A DNA stretch of 64,000 nt from Chryseobacterium arthrosphaerae (GTDB taxonomy: Bacteria > Bacteroidota > Bacteroidia > Flavobacteriales > Weeksellaceae): NCBI RefSeq assembly GCF_001684965.1, contig NZ_MAYG01000023.1, positions 186,001 to 250,000 of the forward strand. The letters are read 5' to 3'. A program made the position numbers and the translations under genes. Positions 62,046 through 64,000 of the stretch are shown here, piece by piece (position 1 is the first letter of the stretch; each line of letters begins with the position of its first letter). The notes beneath the pieces are model-generated. The model did not search any database. It was given only the letters and a program-made list of their open reading frames with translations, and was not told where the DNA came from.

Positions 62046-62456
62046 TTATCCTGCTTTGCACATGGCATCCCATGTTGTCCAGAAATGGGCATTAATGGCT
62101 CCGATAGGAGGATTTGTGCTATCTGCAACAATACCTACCATTGAGGCACAGTTGGAGTTGCAGCCTATTTCATAGTGGCTTCCCTGCTGAGGTGGGATCT
62201 GTCTCCAGGTACCCGTTGAGCCACTTAATAATTCCACTTTAATGTTAAAGATTCCCGAAAGACCGGGAGTCTGGATTTGTTTGGTAGGATCTTCACTGGA
62301 GATGGTATCGCTCCAGTTTCCCTGTGAAAAGGTTACCTTCCATGTAGAGATCATTCTGGCTGTATCATTCTGAGGAGAAAGATATACCCAGAACTGTGCT
62401 CCGTTTCCAAGTTGTACCTGTCCGGATGAATTTACGTTTACATTGGTTGATGTCAT
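62046..62456 (-). CDS. Hypothetical small protein
   Basis: The 136-residue protein has no signal peptide, is beta-rich and contains a pair of cysteines close together (GCNSNCASMVG). Unlike most of its neighbours it is rich in Ser/Thr/Asn. Its fold is not recognised. A hairpin with a T run (AGCCCA / TGGGCT, 62484-62517) lies just upstream of its start. It could be a secreted or phage-like small protein. Nothing in the neighbours indicates a role. Confidence 0.6.
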   Translation of the reverse strand: MTSTNVNVNSSGQVQLGNGAQFWVYLSPQNDTARMISTWKVTFSQGNWSDTISSEDPTKQIQTPGLSGIFNIKVELLSGSTGTWRQIPPQQGSHYEIGCNSNCASMVGIVADSTNPPIGAINAHFWTTWDAMCKAG

Positions 62457-62483
62457 ATGAAGATGTTTTTGTGGTTATTGTAT

Positions 62484-62518
62484 AGCCCAAAGTAACGGAG
62501 AACCTGGGCTTTTTTTTA
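62484..62518 (+). terminator. Terminator-like hairpin upstream of a minus-strand gene
   Basis: AGCCCA and TGGGCT form a 6-bp stem around a 15-nt loop, followed by T7 in the plus direction. No plus-strand gene feeds into it, so it may be a structure at the 5' end of the minus-strand transcript or a relic. Confidence 0.4.
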
Positions 62519-62687
62519 TAGTAGAAACCACGGATTATAGATTCAGGTAGAAATACCTATGGCAGGAATAAAAAGTAAAAATGGTTTTAATTAGTAATTT
62601 ATACAGTAAAAACATTATTTCATCCTGCTTGTATTCTATATAATGGAAAAGTTTTAGCAATTACATATTCCTATGATGGTGAATAGA

Positions 62688-62695
62688 TATTTTTG
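62688..62695 (+). promoter_or_regulatory. Promoter -7 box for the GG-leader peptide gene
   Basis: TATTTTTG matches TAnnTTTG. The ATG of the small peptide is 34 nt downstream. Confidence 0.5.
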
Positions 62696-62729
62696 TATAC
62701 ATTTATCTCGATAACTTTAAAACACTTGT

Positions 62730-62918
62730 ATGAAAAATTTAAAAAGAATCAGCCGAGAAGACCTAAAAAGTTTGAAAGGAGGTAAGCCGGGTGGATCATA
62801 TGGAGATGTGTGTTCATTAGGAGGCAATGATATTTGTGCACAGTATGGTTTAGAATGTGGATTATATTTCGGCCATGACAATGCAATTGGCACTTGGTAT
62901 GCGTTACGATGCATATAA
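62730..62918 (+). CDS. Double-glycine-leader peptide, four cysteines, bacteriocin-like
   Basis: The 62-residue peptide starts with MKNLKRISREDLKSLKGG, a classic double-glycine leader (GG at 17-18) recognised by peptidase-containing ABC exporters. The mature part is glycine-rich with cysteines at 28, 36, 43 and 61 and no charge clusters. In flavobacteria such small leader peptides are annotated as bacteriocin-like. The GLPGLI gene follows 79 bp downstream on the same strand and may be part of the same unit. No transporter is visible in the window. Confidence 0.8.
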   Translation: MKNLKRISREDLKSLKGGKPGGSYGDVCSLGGNDICAQYGLECGLYFGHDNAIGTWYALRCI

Positions 62919-62997
62919 TTTGCTGCTAAAAAATAGAAGTTTCTTCAAATGGGTATATGAAGGAGCTTTTTCTGTATCTTCATTCAAAATAAAAGCT

Positions 62998-63816
62998 ATG
63001 GCTAAAAAATATACTCTATTTTTTCTTCTTTTGTATATATCTTTTTTTGTCGCACAAAATTTAACAGTCTCTTATGAGCTCAATTTCAAACCTTCAGTTG
63101 TACGAAAGGATTCCGCCAGGTCCAAACTGTATTTTTTGGATATTCTGAATACAGAATCTGTTTTTCGGGAGGCTATGCGCAGGGAATCTGATTCATTGAT
63201 GTATTATGGCAATGGTTTTGGATTGGGGTATCCGGCCAACATAAATGAACAGCTGTATATCAAAAAAGATTTAAATCAACTTTTGGTTTTTAAATATCTG
63301 GTGTCACCGATAAGTCGGGATATATTCTATGTTAAAATAAATGAGCCGTTGAATTGGAAGCTTTCTGAAGAAAACAAAACGATCGGAAATATAAAATGTC
63401 AGAAAGCGGAAGTTGATTATGGCGGGAGAGTCTGGATCGCCTGGTTTGCCAAAGAAATTCCTTTTCAGGAAGGTCCTTATATATTCAATGGACTTCCAGG
63501 GCTTATTGTGGAAATCTATGATGATCATAAAGATTACTTATTCAAATTGATCAAAATAAAAAAAAATAAGCATAAAAATCTTTTTGTAATGAAAGGAGGG
63601 AAAGAAGTCAGTTGGGAAGAACTTGCAAAATTTCAACAGGATTATTACACCGATCCTTATTCTTTTACAAAATCCCAAAGCATTAAGGTCATGACTGATG
63701 ACGGTAATGGAGGTCTTAAAAAAGTCGATCTTAGGGAAACAGCCGTTTCACTCCGGAATAACCTAAAAGAGTATAATAACGTCATAGAGTTAAATAGAAA
63801 AATAGATTATAAGTAA
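62998..63816 (+). CDS. GLPGLI family secreted protein
   Basis: The 272-residue protein has a signal peptide (MAKKYTLFFLLLYISFFVAQ), a middle with VSYELNFKPSVVRKD and the hallmark NGLPGLIVEIYDD (GLPGLI at 165-170). The family is widespread in Bacteroidota and of unknown function. It often sits near outer-membrane receptor or peptide genes. The frame opens 47 codons earlier and overlaps the peptide gene, but the signal peptide sets the start at 62998. It is followed by a strong hairpin. Confidence 0.9.
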   Translation: MAKKYTLFFLLLYISFFVAQNLTVSYELNFKPSVVRKDSARSKLYFLDILNTESVFREAMRRESDSLMYYGNGFGLGYPANINEQLYIKKDLNQLLVFKYLVSPISRDIFYVKINEPLNWKLSEENKTIGNIKCQKAEVDYGGRVWIAWFAKEIPFQEGPYIFNGLPGLIVEIYDDHKDYLFKLIKIKKNKHKNLFVMKGGKEVSWEELAKFQQDYYTDPYSFTKSQSIKVMTDDGNGGLKKVDLRETAVSLRNNLKEYNNVIELNRKIDYK

Positions 63817-63825
63817 GTAAAAAAA

Positions 63826-63853
63826 CAAGCCTGTGCTCATTGAGCACAGGCTT
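63826..63853. terminator. Bidirectional terminator between the GLPGLI gene and tRNA-Ser
   Basis: AAGCCTGTGCTCA and TGAGCACAGGCTT form a 13-bp inverted repeat. An A-run on the left acts as a T-run for the minus-strand tRNA transcript. Confidence 0.75.
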
Positions 63854-63864
63854 CAGTTTTCTTG

Positions 63865-63951
63865 CAGAAAGGAAGGGATTCGAACCCTCGATACAGTTAC
63901 CCGTATACTACCTTTCCAGGGTAGCTCCTTCAACCACTCGGACACCTTTCT
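63865..63951 (-). tRNA. tRNA-Ser (anticodon GGA)
   Basis: An 87-nt gene with acceptor stem AGAAAGG / CCTTTCT, a long variable arm and the loop CTGGAAA, giving anticodon GGA (63915-63917 on the plus strand as TCC). The discriminator base is G. It reads UCC/UCU. A minus-strand promoter lies just beyond it. Confidence 0.94.
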
Positions 63952-63962
63952 TTTTGAGATTG

Positions 63963-63992
63963 CAAAAATAATGTATTTTCCCGAATATCCAA
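63963..63992 (-). promoter_or_regulatory. Promoter of tRNA-Ser
   Basis: On the minus strand, TTG (63992-63990), 19 nt, then TATTTTTG (63970-63963), a good Bacteroidota promoter just upstream of the tRNA. Confidence 0.7.
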
Positions 63993-64000
63993 ATAAATAT

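Noticed and set aside
61895..62095. 66-codon frame at 61895-62095
   Set aside because: Poor start context, and its end lies antisense to the hypothetical gene at 62046-62456.

Overview
The window looks like chromosome from a member of the Flavobacteriia (Bacteroidota), most like Chryseobacterium or a close relative. The evidence is the gene families (GldK/L/M/N and PorZ of the type IX secretion system, a T9SS type B sorting domain, a DUF4270 lipoprotein, a GLPGLI-family protein, tandem POT peptide transporters), the AT-rich intergenic DNA, and repeated matches to the Bacteroidota promoter pattern (TTG, about 18-20 nt, TAnnTTTG). No ribosomal RNA, prophage, insertion sequence or CRISPR array was found. 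There are four tRNA genes (Lys, Leu, Lys, Ser).

Layout. 1-4.8 kb: a minus-strand cluster with a split 5'-nucleotidase, PorZ and RecO, divergent from dapA. 5-8.4 kb: a GNAT enzyme, a short AraC regulator overlapping a receiver-like protein that lacks the phospho-acceptor Asp, then about 600 bp with degraded coding fragments. 8.4-20.4 kb, minus strand: RecG, a periplasmic thioredoxin, three POT-family peptide transporters with a DUF1016/PDDEXK nuclease gene set between two of them, a secreted unknown, and an S9 (DPP IV type) peptidase. The peptidase and transporters together suggest that external peptides are a major food source. 20.5-31.7 kb: small unknowns, a glucan-phosphorylase-like protein lacking the PLP lysine, a large T9SS type B cargo protein, a DinB-like protein, MtaB, an FMN-binding glutamate synthase-like protein, an FKBP-like lipoprotein, an S4-domain protein and shikimate kinase. 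31.8-32.2 kb: tRNA-Lys, tRNA-Leu, tRNA-Lys. 32.4-37.7 kb: panC, a half-size glycogen synthase, a DUF4270 lipoprotein and glmS. 37.8-42.6 kb: gldK, gldL, gldM, gldN, the T9SS/gliding motor and ring. 42.7-51.9 kb: an FAD oxidoreductase, a SemiSWEET, META and MliC-like lipoproteins, and a complete RND efflux operon.

52-56.5 kb is the accessory region and the most interesting stretch. It is an Rhs/YD-repeat polymorphic-toxin graveyard or cassette bank. It holds two glycine-rich toxin tips and an Rhs core fragment, three small three-TM membrane proteins of similar design (candidate immunity proteins), and a repeated 3' element carrying a short inverted repeat and, in two copies, a terminator. A truncated regulator-like gene is also present. 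Three G-runs (G6, G7, G7) are each exactly one base short of restoring the reading frame. This means either phase variation or systematic homopolymer error. A hairpin-rich, G-rich noncoding stretch with a perfect 28-bp palindrome follows immediately.

56.5-64 kb: methionine aminopeptidase, several secreted unknowns, an M20 peptidase, a REP/MITE-like inverted repeat and a DUF2490 protein. Near the end, a double-glycine-leader peptide with four cysteines sits just upstream of a GLPGLI-family secreted protein. A tRNA-Ser on the opposite strand closes the window.
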